From Alkalimonas collagenimarina (GTDB taxonomy: Bacteria; Pseudomonadota; Gammaproteobacteria; Enterobacterales; Alteromonadaceae), in contig NZ_JAUZVZ010000031.1 of assembly GCF_030717845.1 (NCBI RefSeq), forward strand, positions 1-33,083: DNA of 33,083 bases. The letters are read 5' to 3'. The notes under the pieces are model-generated. The model was not told the origin of the DNA and made no database searches. It was given only the letters and a program-made list of their open reading frames with translations. Shown here piece by piece: positions 26,690 through 33,083 of the stretch. The position numbers and the translations under genes were made by a program. The first letter of the stretch is position 1; every line of letters begins with the position of its first letter.

Positions 26690-28686
26690 TGCAAAACTTA
26701 CTAGAACAAATTCAAGCCGCTCAGTTGTGGGACTTTCCCGGTGGTATCCACCCTCCAACGCGTAAAGCGCTGACTTCGAAAAAATCGATTGCCAAACTGG
26801 CATTAGCAGATCGACTGTACATTCCGTTGCGTCAACATATCGGTGTAGCGGGTCAATGCCTGGTCAAAAAAGGCGATTTTGTCTTAAAAGGACAAGCGCT
26901 CAGTCTGGCTGATAGCTCTATGTCCATTCCTGTGCATGCTCCCACCTCAGGTTTGATTTTAGCGGTTGAGGACCATACCAGTCCTCACCCTTCAGCCTTA
27001 CCCGAGCCAACCATTGTGCTGGAGCCCGATGGCTTGGATGAATGGCGGGAGCGAGAGCCACTGGATCACCTCACCTGCTCCTTGCCACAGCTGTTGGAAC
27101 GAATTCAGGAATCCGGCATTGCAGGCATGGGAGGCGCTGGCTTTCCAACCCATTTAAAATCAGCCATCAAACAAGAGGTGGAGTGCCTTATCATCAATGG
27201 CGTAGAGTGCGAGCCCTACATCAGTGCAGATGACGCCTTAATGCAAGAAGAAGCCACCACCATCGTGAAAGGCATTGATATCCTCTGCCAATTGCTGAAC
27301 CCAAAGATCGTGCTCATTGGCATTGAAGACGACAAGCCAGACGCTATTGCAGCGATGCAAGCCGCATGCAAGCAACGAGATCATTACTTTATTCGCGTTA
27401 TTCCGACGAAGTACCCATCGGGTGGTGAAAAACAACTCATTCAGGTGTTAACCAATAAAGAAGTCCCTGCGGGTCGGCGTCCCATTGATATTGGTATGGT
27501 GATGTTTAACATCGGCACCAGTTTTGCCATTGCTCAGGCCGTACTCGATGATATTCCGCTGATTTCACGTATTGTGACCGTTGCCGGTGATACGCTGACA
27601 CAAGCACAAAATATGTTGGTTCCTATTGGTACTCCTGTCAGCGCCTTACTGAATGCCTGTGGTTTTCAACCTCAAGCGCAACAGCGGGTCATCATGGGAG
27701 GCCCGATGATGGGCTTTACCTTGCCGGATTTAAGCGTTCCGGTTATTAAAACGACCAACTGTATCTTGGCACCAACCTATCAGGAGCTCCCTCCGGCTCG
27801 CCAAGAAATGGACTGTATTCGTTGTACGGCCTGTGCCGATGCCTGCCCGGCGAGCTTATTGCCTCAGCAACTGCTTTGGTACAGTAAAGCAAAAGACAGT
27901 GCCAAACTGGAAGAGTACAACCTGTTTGACTGCATTGAGTGTGGCGCCTGTGCCTATGTCTGCCCAAGTGAAATTCCACTGGTGCAATACTACCGGGTCG
28001 CCAAGGCCGATAGCCGCCAGCAACAACGTGAAGCATTACAGGCTGAGCAAGCCAAGGCACGCTTTGAAGCCAGAAAAGCTCGGCTAGAAGCTGAGAAACA
28101 AGAGCGGCAGCAAAGACATGAGCAATTGGCCGAAGAGCGAGCAGCCAAGCAAGCTAGTGGCTCCAGTGATGCCGTGGCTGAAGCGCTGGCGCGCGTCAAA
28201 GCAAAGCAGCAAGATGCACCTACCGACCGCGAGACGATAAAAGCTGAACGAGAACGATTAAAACAACAAGCCAGAGCAAAGCAAGCCGCTCAAACGGACA
28301 TGCCGCCAGATGGTGAAGCAAAATCGCCAATTGCGTCCGAGGTGTCAACTGCAAAAGAGCCAGCGGATCCTCGTAAAGCAGCTATCGCCGCAGCCATAGC
28401 CCGGGCGAAAGCAAAAAAAGATGCGCAGTCCGCCACAACCTCTGACGAAGTAGTCTCTTCAACACCGGCTGAGCCAGCGGACCCTCGCAAAGCAGCTATC
28501 GCCGCAGCCATAGCCCGGGCGAAAGCAAAAAAAGATGCGCAGGCCGCCGCCCCTGACGAAGCAGTCTCTTCAACATCGGCTGAGCAAACAGAAACCCCAG
28601 AGCCAACAGATCCGCGCAAAGCGGCGATTGCTGCGGCCATCGCGCGCGCGAAAGCAAAGAAGCAAAAGGATACCGAAACCAAATGA
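26689..28686 (+). CDS. rsxC: Rnf/Rsx complex NADH-binding subunit C, with repeated Ala/Lys-rich tail
   Basis: A 665-residue peripheral subunit (E. coli RsxC 740). The N-terminal part begins FPGGIHPP and carries the NADH/FMN region with GMGGAGFPTHLK and INGVECEPYIS. Two [4Fe-4S] motifs follow at Cys376/379/382/386 and Cys415/418/421/425. A long charged coiled region (about 440-555) leads to three copies of an element beginning DPRKAAIAAAIARAKAKK. The tail is of a kind known in gammaproteobacterial RsxC, though its copy number varies. The ATG at 26689 overlaps the rsxB stop by one base; the frame is open upstream to 26644 but that is read-through of rsxB. It overlaps rsxD by 4 nt. Confidence 0.96.
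   Translation: MQNLLEQIQAAQLWDFPGGIHPPTRKALTSKKSIAKLALADRLYIPLRQHIGVAGQCLVKKGDFVLKGQALSLADSSMSIPVHAPTSGLILAVEDHTSPHPSALPEPTIVLEPDGLDEWREREPLDHLTCSLPQLLERIQESGIAGMGGAGFPTHLKSAIKQEVECLIINGVECEPYISADDALMQEEATTIVKGIDILCQLLNPKIVLIGIEDDKPDAIAAMQAACKQRDHYFIRVIPTKYPSGGEKQLIQVLTNKEVPAGRRPIDIGMVMFNIGTSFAIAQAVLDDIPLISRIVTVAGDTLTQAQNMLVPIGTPVSALLNACGFQPQAQQRVIMGGPMMGFTLPDLSVPVIKTTNCILAPTYQELPPARQEMDCIRCTACADACPASLLPQQLLWYSKAKDSAKLEEYNLFDCIECGACAYVCPSEIPLVQYYRVAKADSRQQQREALQAEQAKARFEARKARLEAEKQERQQRHEQLAEERAAKQASGSSDAVAEALARVKAKQQDAPTDRETIKAERERLKQQARAKQAAQTDMPPDGEAKSPIASEVSTAKEPADPRKAAIAAAIARAKAKKDAQSATTSDEVVSSTPAEPADPRKAAIAAAIARAKAKKDAQAAAPDEAVSSTSAEQTETPEPTDPRKAAIAAAIARAKAKKQKDTETK
28363..28668 (+). 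repeat. Three in-frame repeats in the rsxC tail
   Basis: Repeat copies start at 28363, 28477 and 28606. Copies 1 and 2 are 66 nt each, 114 nt apart and nearly identical in DNA, differing at only a couple of positions. Copy 3 encodes almost the same peptide with many synonymous changes. The linkers also share DE.VSST.AE. Copies 1 and 2 therefore look like a recent duplication or conversion. Confidence 0.9.
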
Positions 28687-29750
28687 GTTTTCGTATTGCC
28701 AGTTCACCGCACCAGCACAGCCAAAAAACCACGTCTCAGTTGATGCTCTGGGTTGCTGGCGCTGCACTACCAGCTATTGCCGTACAAAGTTATTTGTTTG
28801 GTTATGGCGTACTGATCCAGCTCATGCTTGCCATTAGCACCGCCTGGGCCTGTGAGGCTTTGATATTAGCCATGCGGCAAAAAACCATTTTGCCGCGGTT
28901 GCGCGATCATAGCGCCTTGGTCACCGGGCTTCTGTTGGCAGTCTCAATTCCTCCCTATGCCCCATGGTGGTTGATTATCATCGGTACTGCCTTTGCTATT
29001 ATTATGGTGAAGCAACTGTATGGTGGCCTTGGATTTAATATCTTTAATCCGGCCATGGCTGCTTATGTCTTATTGTTGATTGCTTTTCCCGTACAAATGA
29101 CCCAGTGGCTACCTCCTACTACACTGCAAACCTATGATTTGTCGCTGCTCGATGCGGTTTGCGCTGTCTTTACCCAATACAGTTGTCAAGGCTACAGCAT
29201 TCAGCAACTGCAAATGGGCATTGATGGCATGACCATGGCAACGCCTCTCGATACCGCCAGAACGGATCTGACCATGGGGCTCACCCTGCCAGAGAGCTTT
29301 GAAAAGCCGATTTTTTCGCAGGGTGCTGGCTCAGGCTGGCTTTGGCTGAATGTTGCCTGGTTGCTCGGTGGCTTAGTACTGATACAACAAAGAGTGATTC
29401 AATGGCGTATTCCACTTAGCGTGCTTGGTTCCTTAGCGCTGTGCAGTTTGATCGCCTGGAGTATTAACCCCGATATTCACTTATCTCCTATCTTTCAGCT
29501 CTTTTCTGGCGCTAGCATGCTCGCCGCTTTCTTTATTGCTACCGATCCGGTCAGTGCATCCACTACCCTCAAGGGGCGTATTTATTATGGTATCTTGATT
29601 GGTGTGCTGGTGTTTTGTATCCGTACCTATGGCGGTTACCCTGATGCCTTTGCCTTTGCCGTTTTGTTGGCCAATATGGCGGTTCCCTTGATCGATTACT
29701 ATACCCGACCACGAACCTATGGTCATAAAGTGAAAAAAGGCCTGTTATGA
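28683..29750 (+). CDS. rsxD: Rnf/Rsx complex subunit D (covalent FMN)
   Basis: A 355-residue integral membrane subunit with about nine to ten hydrophobic segments. The family motif GGLGFNIFNPAMAAYV (about 114-129) is present. The FMN attachment motif is DGMTMATPL, with Thr187 as the expected covalent site, the same number reported for Vibrio cholerae RnfD. FIATDPVSA appears near residues 284-292. It starts inside the rsxC stop (ATGA) and ends in the same way on rsxG. Confidence 0.96.
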   Translation: MSFRIASSPHQHSQKTTSQLMLWVAGAALPAIAVQSYLFGYGVLIQLMLAISTAWACEALILAMRQKTILPRLRDHSALVTGLLLAVSIPPYAPWWLIIIGTAFAIIMVKQLYGGLGFNIFNPAMAAYVLLLIAFPVQMTQWLPPTTLQTYDLSLLDAVCAVFTQYSCQGYSIQQLQMGIDGMTMATPLDTARTDLTMGLTLPESFEKPIFSQGAGSGWLWLNVAWLLGGLVLIQQRVIQWRIPLSVLGSLALCSLIAWSINPDIHLSPIFQLFSGASMLAAFFIATDPVSASTTLKGRIYYGILIGVLVFCIRTYGGYPDAFAFAVLLANMAVPLIDYYTRPRTYGHKVKKGLL

Positions 29751-30376
29751 TTCGCCCGATCAGTAAAAATGCGTTATTACTGGCTTTGGTTGCCATGATC
29801 TGTGTCGGCCTGCTCAGTGTGCTACAGCAACTGACTGCGCCACGCATAGCCGAGCAACGGCTGGCCAGTAAAATGGCTATTTTGCAGGACGTATTGCCGG
29901 CAGCAGCAGAGCAGCAGTTGCTGGATGACTGTATTGCCGTCATAGCCCCTGAGTGGTTAGGGAGAGCCAGCACACAGAGTATTTTTCGCTGGCGTGAACA
30001 AGGAGAAGTGGCAGCCTATGTGGTTGAGACCACGGCGCCAGATGGTTACAGTGGTGCCATTGAGTTGATGGTCGCCATCGCACCAGATGGCACTGTACTG
30101 GCCGCTCGTACTTTACAGCATCAGGAAACACCTGGCTTAGGTGATAAAATCGAGTTGCGTAAATCTGACTGGATGCTGAGCTTTAACGATCAGCCCGTCA
30201 TAGAAAGTACACTCAGTCGTTGGGCTGTGCGAAAAGATGGTGGGCAATTCGATCAATTTACCGGCGCAACCATCACCCCCAGAGCCGTTGTTCAGGCGAT
30301 AAAAAAAGCTGCACTTTACATTCAACAACACCCAGAGCTGGCGACTCAGCCCACCAATTGTGAGGCGATGCAATGA
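29747..30376 (+). CDS. rsxG: Rnf/Rsx complex subunit G (covalent FMN)
   Basis: A 209-residue subunit with one N-terminal membrane helix (about 8-28) and a periplasmic FMN-binding domain. The attachment motif reads [11 protein letters not shown], with Thr175 as the expected flavinylated residue. [10 protein letters not shown] (about 127-136) is also typical. 4-nt ATGA overlaps on both sides couple it to rsxD and rsxE. Confidence 0.95.
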   Translation: MIRPISKNALLLALVAMICVGLLSVLQQLTAPRIAEQRLASKMAILQDVLPAAAEQQLLDDCIAVIAPEWLGRASTQSIFRWREQGEVAAYVVETTAPDGYSGAIELMVAIAPDGTVLAARTLQHQETPGLGDKIELRKSDWMLSFNDQPVIESTLSRWAVRKDGGQFDQFTGATITPRAVVQAIKKAALYIQQHPELATQPTNCEAMQ

Positions 30377-31071
30377 CACAACCCTATAAAGAACTTGCCA
30401 TACAGGGGTTATGGAAAAACAACCCCGGCTTAGTACAACTGCTTGGCCTCTGTCCGCTACTGGCGGTGACCAATACCGTGACCAATGCGCTTGGTCTTGG
30501 AGTGGCTACCTTGCTGGTATTGCTCGGTTCAAACCTGGTGGTCTCCGCCGTTCGTAACTGGGTGCCTAACGAAATTCGTATTCCGATTTTTGTTATGATT
30601 ATTGCGACTTTCGTCACTGCAATTCAATTATTAATGAATGCTTTTACCTATCAGCTGTATCTGGCACTGGGTATTTTTATTCCATTGATTGTGACCAACT
30701 GCGCCATCATAGGCCGGGCGGAAGCCTTCGCTTCAAAAAATCCACTGATCCCCTCTGCCATAGATGCTGTGATGATGGGGCTTGGTTTTGCTTTTGTTTT
30801 ACTGGTGCTCGGTGCTATGCGCGAACTGCTGGGACAAGGGACTTTATTCGATGGCGCTGAGGCGCTGCTTGGTGAGTGGGCAACGGTATTACGGATAGAA
30901 GTATTCAGCCTCGATCATTACTTCTTATTAGCGCTCTTACCGCCAGGTGCTTTTATTGGTATGGGGCTGTTAATCGCAGGCAAAAATGCCATTGACCAAC
31001 GCCAGCAACAACGTCAGCAAACTGAAAAAGCCGAAATTACCCGGGCTCGAGTAACGGGAACCATTGCATGA
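30373..31071 (+). CDS. rsxE: Rnf/Rsx electron transport complex subunit E
   Basis: A 232-residue integral membrane subunit (E. coli RsxE 231) with about six helices, paralogous to Rsx[28 protein letters not shown] near the N-terminus and [17 protein letters not shown] (about 99-115) are diagnostic. The C-terminal tail is Gln/Arg-rich. Its stop overlaps the nth start by 4 nt (ATGA). Confidence 0.96.
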   Translation: MTQPYKELAIQGLWKNNPGLVQLLGLCPLLAVTNTVTNALGLGVATLLVLLGSNLVVSAVRNWVPNEIRIPIFVMIIATFVTAIQLLMNAFTYQLYLALGIFIPLIVTNCAIIGRAEAFASKNPLIPSAIDAVMMGLGFAFVLLVLGAMRELLGQGTLFDGAEALLGEWATVLRIEVFSLDHYFLLALLPPGAFIGMGLLIAGKNAIDQRQQQRQQTEKAEITRARVTGTIA

Positions 31072-31700
31072 ATAAACAAAAGCGTTTCGAACTTCTGTCC
31101 CGGCTTCGAGCCGCCAACCCAGAACCGACCACTGAGTTGGATTACAGCTCTCCTTTTGAGTTACTGATTGCTGTATTGCTATCAGCACAAGCCACCGATG
31201 TTGGTGTCAATAAAGCCACCAAGCATTTATTTCCAGTAGCGCGAACGCCTCAAGCTATGCTTGATCTCGGCGTGGATGGCGTGAAGCACTACATTAAAAC
31301 CATTGGTTTATTTAATACCAAAGCCGAAAATGTGATTAAAACCTGCCGCATGTTGGTTGAATTGCATGGCGGTGAGGTACCCGAAGATCGCGCCGCCCTT
31401 GAAGCCTTGCCCGGGGTTGGCCGCAAAACTGCCAATGTGGTGCTGAATACCGCGTTTCGCTGGCCAACCATTGCCGTTGATACCCATATTTTCCGGGTCA
31501 GTAATCGTACCAAATTAGCCATGGGTAAAAATGTTGATGATGTAGAACAGAAATTACTGAAAGTGGTGCCCGCCGAGTTTAAGCTGGATGTGCACCATTG
31601 GTTGATTTTGCACGGCCGCTATACTTGTGTAGCCCGTAAACCAAAGTGTGGGTCCTGCATTATTGAAGATTTATGTGAGTTCAGAAATAAAACTAGTTAA
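31068..31700 (+). CDS. nth: Endonuclease III
   Basis: A 210-residue base-excision repair glycosylase/AP lyase acting on oxidised pyrimidines. The helix-hairpin-helix motif [10 protein letters not shown] contains catalytic Lys120, and Asp138 lies in VDTHIFRV. The [4Fe-4S] cluster ligands are Cys187, Cys194, Cys197 and Cys203 (C-x6-C-x2-C-x5-C). All positions equal those in E. coli Nth. It is the last gene of the coupled rsxABCDGE-nth unit. The sequence becomes AT-rich right after its stop. Confidence 0.97.
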   Translation: MNKQKRFELLSRLRAANPEPTTELDYSSPFELLIAVLLSAQATDVGVNKATKHLFPVARTPQAMLDLGVDGVKHYIKTIGLFNTKAENVIKTCRMLVELHGGEVPEDRAALEALPGVGRKTANVVLNTAFRWPTIAVDTHIFRVSNRTKLAMGKNVDDVEQKLLKVVPAEFKLDVHHWLILHGRYTCVARKPKCGSCIIEDLCEFRNKTS

Positions 31701-31714
31701 GCAACTCGAACCAA

Positions 31715-31742
31715 TTGACAATTTTTGCAACTAAGATATAGT
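31715..31742 (+). promoter_or_regulatory. Promoter of the hicA-hicB-chaperone operon
   Basis: TTGACA (31715-31720), a 16-nt spacer and TATAGT (31737-31742) give a near-consensus sigma-70 promoter, 29 nt before the hicA ATG. A perfect inverted repeat overlaps the -10 element, as expected for an autoregulated toxin-antitoxin operon. Confidence 0.7.
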
Positions 31743-31745
31743 TGC
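31727..31745. promoter_or_regulatory. Candidate HicB operator (inverted repeat over the -10 box)
   Basis: GCAACTA-AGATA-TAGTTGC is a perfect 7-bp inverted repeat with a 5-nt centre covering the -10 region. An outer pair, CTCGAA (31705-31710) and TTCGAG (31751-31756), brackets the promoter. Ribbon-helix-helix antitoxins commonly bind such repeats; binding here is inferred. Confidence 0.5.
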
Positions 31746-31771
31746 ACCCTTCGAGATGGATATCTATATTC

Positions 31772-32023
31772 ATGGGTAAACATGAAAAACTAATAGAAAA
31801 GCTATTAAGTAGACCAAATACCTTTCTTTGGAGAGATCTTTGCTTAGTTATGCAAAGTCTTGGATTTGAAATAGTTAAAGGTAATGGTTCTCGCAGGAAA
31901 TTCATTAATAATAAAACAGGTCAATTTGCTAGTTGGCATGAACCTCATCCAGGCAAAGAAGTCAAATTTTACGTCATCAAAGAAGCAATAGAGTTAGTAA
32001 AGGAGTATCGCAATGAGCAATAA
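31772..32023 (+). CDS. hicA: HicA-type toxin (putative mRNA interferase)
   Basis: An 83-residue basic protein with the small double-stranded-RNA-binding-like HicA fold. The sequence runs MGKHEKLIEKLLSRP, a tryptophan helix FLWRDLCLVMQSLGFE, then KGNGSRRKFINN, SWHEPHPGKEVK and a final helix VIKEAIELVKEY. HicA toxins cleave mRNA and are neutralised by HicB. The common GSH catalytic histidine is GSR here, while HEPHP (His56, His59) is kept, as in a recalled HicA subgroup with FHRPHP. The ATG at 31772 is preferred; an in-frame TTG at 31742 lies within the promoter. It has no clear ribosome-binding site, which may keep toxin translation low. It overlaps hicB by 11 nt. Confidence 0.82.
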   Translation: MGKHEKLIEKLLSRPNTFLWRDLCLVMQSLGFEIVKGNGSRRKFINNKTGQFASWHEPHPGKEVKFYVIKEAIELVKEYRNEQ

Positions 32024-32489
32024 AACTCTTTCTTACAAAGGCTATTTAGCTTCAATTGATTTTTCGATTGAAGATCAATGTCTAATCGGTCGTGTAGAAC
32101 ATATAAAAGACAGTATTATTTTTGGCGCAGAAACACTTACTGAATTAATTGATTCTTTTCATTCTTCTATAGATGATTATTTAGCAACATGCATTCAACT
32201 TGATAAACAACCAGATAAACCGTTTAAAGGTTCTTTCAATATCCGTGTGTCTCCACAGCTTCATAAAGATGCAGCTTACGCAGCAACTACTTGTGGTGAG
32301 ACCTTGAATCAATATGTATCAAAAGCAATTGAATATAGATTGAAGAGTATTACCAATATAAACCTAACAATTAAAACTGAATCTAATCATAAAGATCTAG
32401 TGAAAATTCCTTTTGAAAACCCTTTGGATTGGCTCGAATCGACACCGACTACGTTTACCAAGGATACCTTCAATGTTAGAGAACATTAA
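32013..32489 (+). CDS. hicB: HicB-type antitoxin with ribbon-helix-helix domain and C-terminal extension
   Basis: A 158-residue protein. Residues 6-70 form a HicB partial RNase-H-like fold (YKGYLASIDFSIEDQCLIGRV ... ELIDSFHSSIDDYLATC). Residues 74-111 form an Arc/MetJ-type ribbon-helix-helix (FNIRVSPQLHKDAAYAATTCGETLNQYVSKAIEYRL) for DNA binding and autorepression. After this, where most HicB proteins end, a tail of about 45 residues (113-158) contains the hydrophobic/aromatic patch ENPLDWLESTPTTF. This tail is a candidate chaperone-addiction segment for the SecB-like neighbour. AGGAG lies before the ATG, stronger than for hicA, favouring excess antitoxin. It overlaps hicA by 11 nt and the next gene by 17 nt. 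Confidence 0.85.
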   Translation: MSNKTLSYKGYLASIDFSIEDQCLIGRVEHIKDSIIFGAETLTELIDSFHSSIDDYLATCIQLDKQPDKPFKGSFNIRVSPQLHKDAAYAATTCGETLNQYVSKAIEYRLKSITNINLTIKTESNHKDLVKIPFENPLDWLESTPTTFTKDTFNVREH

Positions 32490-32901
32490 ACTAGCAGGTA
32501 AAAAAATAAGCTCATTTGTATTTAACGAGTCTGATGAATCTAAAAGCCTTAAAAGTCTCAAAGGTGATGGATTCGTTATTGTAGAGCTTTCGGCTCCAAG
32601 CCTCTCTATGCTTCATCGCAACATATTTGAAGTTGAATATACCCTTAGTGTGCATGGTTACTTGAACAATGATGGCAGTGATACACTTGAAGAGTGCACA
32701 GATAAAACAGAATTATTCTCTTTTGACATAATATTTTCTTTAGCTTATCACCTGAAAGGTGATCTGGATGATTTTACACAACTATCTAAGGATAATTCTT
32801 GGATGTTTGAAAAAGATGCTCACTTCTTTATGAGTGACTATATAAATAAATTTTTAATGGATACAACATTTAGGCATATACGAATACCGTTACAAACTTA
32901 A
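32473..32901 (+). CDS. SecB-like chaperone, putative partner of the HicAB toxin-antitoxin pair
   Basis: A 142-residue acidic protein without signal or membrane segments. The pattern resembles SecB-like proteins: a beta-rich middle (FVIVELSAPSLSM, IFEVEYTLSVHGYLN, FSFDIIFSLAYHLKGD) followed by a helix with FFMSDYINKFLMDTTFRHIRIPL. The last part parallels the SecB 'PY.R..I..L....F..L.L.P' segment. Sequence identity to true SecB is low, so the call rests on pattern and context. SecB-like chaperones encoded beside toxin-antitoxin pairs protect the antitoxin (TAC systems, best known from mycobacterial HigBA). Start at the ATG at 32473, with AGGA 8 nt upstream; the frame is open to 32413 but that lies within hicB. 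The 17-nt overlap with hicB implies coupled translation. Confidence 0.65.
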   Translation: MLENIKLAGKKISSFVFNESDESKSLKSLKGDGFVIVELSAPSLSMLHRNIFEVEYTLSVHGYLNNDGSDTLEECTDKTELFSFDIIFSLAYHLKGDLDDFTQLSKDNSWMFEKDAHFFMSDYINKFLMDTTFRHIRIPLQT

Positions 32902-33008
32902 TTGAGAATTAAAATACATTTAAATATTTGGTATATCTCCAACCATTCCTGCAGTTTATTTCAAGCCTTTTTAAGATAAGAACAGTCTAATAAATTAGGA
33001 ACCTGACT

Positions 33009-33083
33009 ATGCGAATTTTACACACCATGCTCCGCGTTGGTGATCTTCAGCGCTCCATCGCTTTTTATACTGAAGTACTAGGG
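33009..33083 (+). CDS. gloA: Lactoylglutathione lyase (glyoxalase I), 5' part only
   Basis: The first 25 codons are present and the gene runs off the window. The peptide [25 protein letters not shown] matches the E. coli GloA N-terminus almost residue for residue, including metal ligand His5. The enzyme converts the methylglyoxal-glutathione hemithioacetal to S-lactoylglutathione. AGGA lies about 8 nt before the ATG. Confidence 0.92.
   Translation, partial: MRILHTMLRVGDLQRSIAFYTEVLG

Noticed and set aside
28290-28682. 130-codon open frame antisense to the rsxC tail
   Set aside because: It mirrors the Ala/Lys repeats of rsxC, has no ribosome-binding site, and its composition is explained by the repeat on the coding strand.
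31701-33008. Prophage or transposon carrying the hicAB-chaperone module
   Set aside because: No integrase, transposase, terminal inverted repeats or target-site duplication could be seen; only AT-richness suggests transfer.

Overview
The window is a piece of a gammaproteobacterial chromosome. The evidence is the SohB, YciK, PurU, TrmO and RsxABCDGE-Nth set, which aligns closely with Escherichia coli proteins, together with a Pla-1/VolA-type lipoprotein lipase and an Ig-repeat lipoprotein of the kind common in marine gammaproteobacteria. A Kangiellaceae-like or similar marine origin is plausible, but this rests on recalled family resemblance and not on a search. Most of the window is ordinary core genome. 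No integrase, transposase, IS end or CRISPR array was seen.

Layout. Positions 1-8000: a truncated incoming terminator; a surface lipoprotein with bacterial Ig domains (minus); a dicarboxylate/amino-acid:cation symporter (plus); a minus-strand pair sohB-tpm; and a large VolA-like lipase (minus). Positions 8200-15000: yciK-type SDR, a possible divergent H-NS-like protein (minus), beta-carbonic anhydrase, purU (minus), trmO overlapping a secreted Kelch protein, and proS. Positions 15000-22700: a DUF2750 protein and a MAPEG protein (minus), tdk, a PAS/GAF/GGDEF diguanylate cyclase, a small porin-like barrel (minus), and a MATE transporter translationally coupled to uvrB (minus). Positions 22620-23370: the only long gene-free stretch, with DnaA-box-like sequences, then three tandem tRNA-Asn genes behind a strong promoter with a GC-rich discriminator. 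Positions 23500-31700: a membrane GGDEF/EAL protein with both catalytic sites degenerate, then a tightly packed rsxABCDGE-nth operon in which every junction overlaps by 1 or 4 nt.

Positions 31700-32900 differ in character. They are visibly AT-rich and carry three overlapping genes between nth and gloA: a HicA-type toxin, a HicB-type antitoxin with a ribbon-helix-helix domain and an unusual C-terminal tail of about 45 residues, and a 142-residue protein whose pattern resembles SecB. I interpret this as a toxin-antitoxin-chaperone (TAC) module, in which a SecB-like chaperone protects the antitoxin through its C-terminal tail. A promoter with a perfect inverted repeat over its -10 region lies just upstream. 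This is the most interesting system in the window. The window ends inside gloA.

Another recurring feature is that all five convergent gene junctions carry a perfect palindrome or hairpin. In three of them the stop codon of a flanking gene lies inside the hairpin or palindrome.
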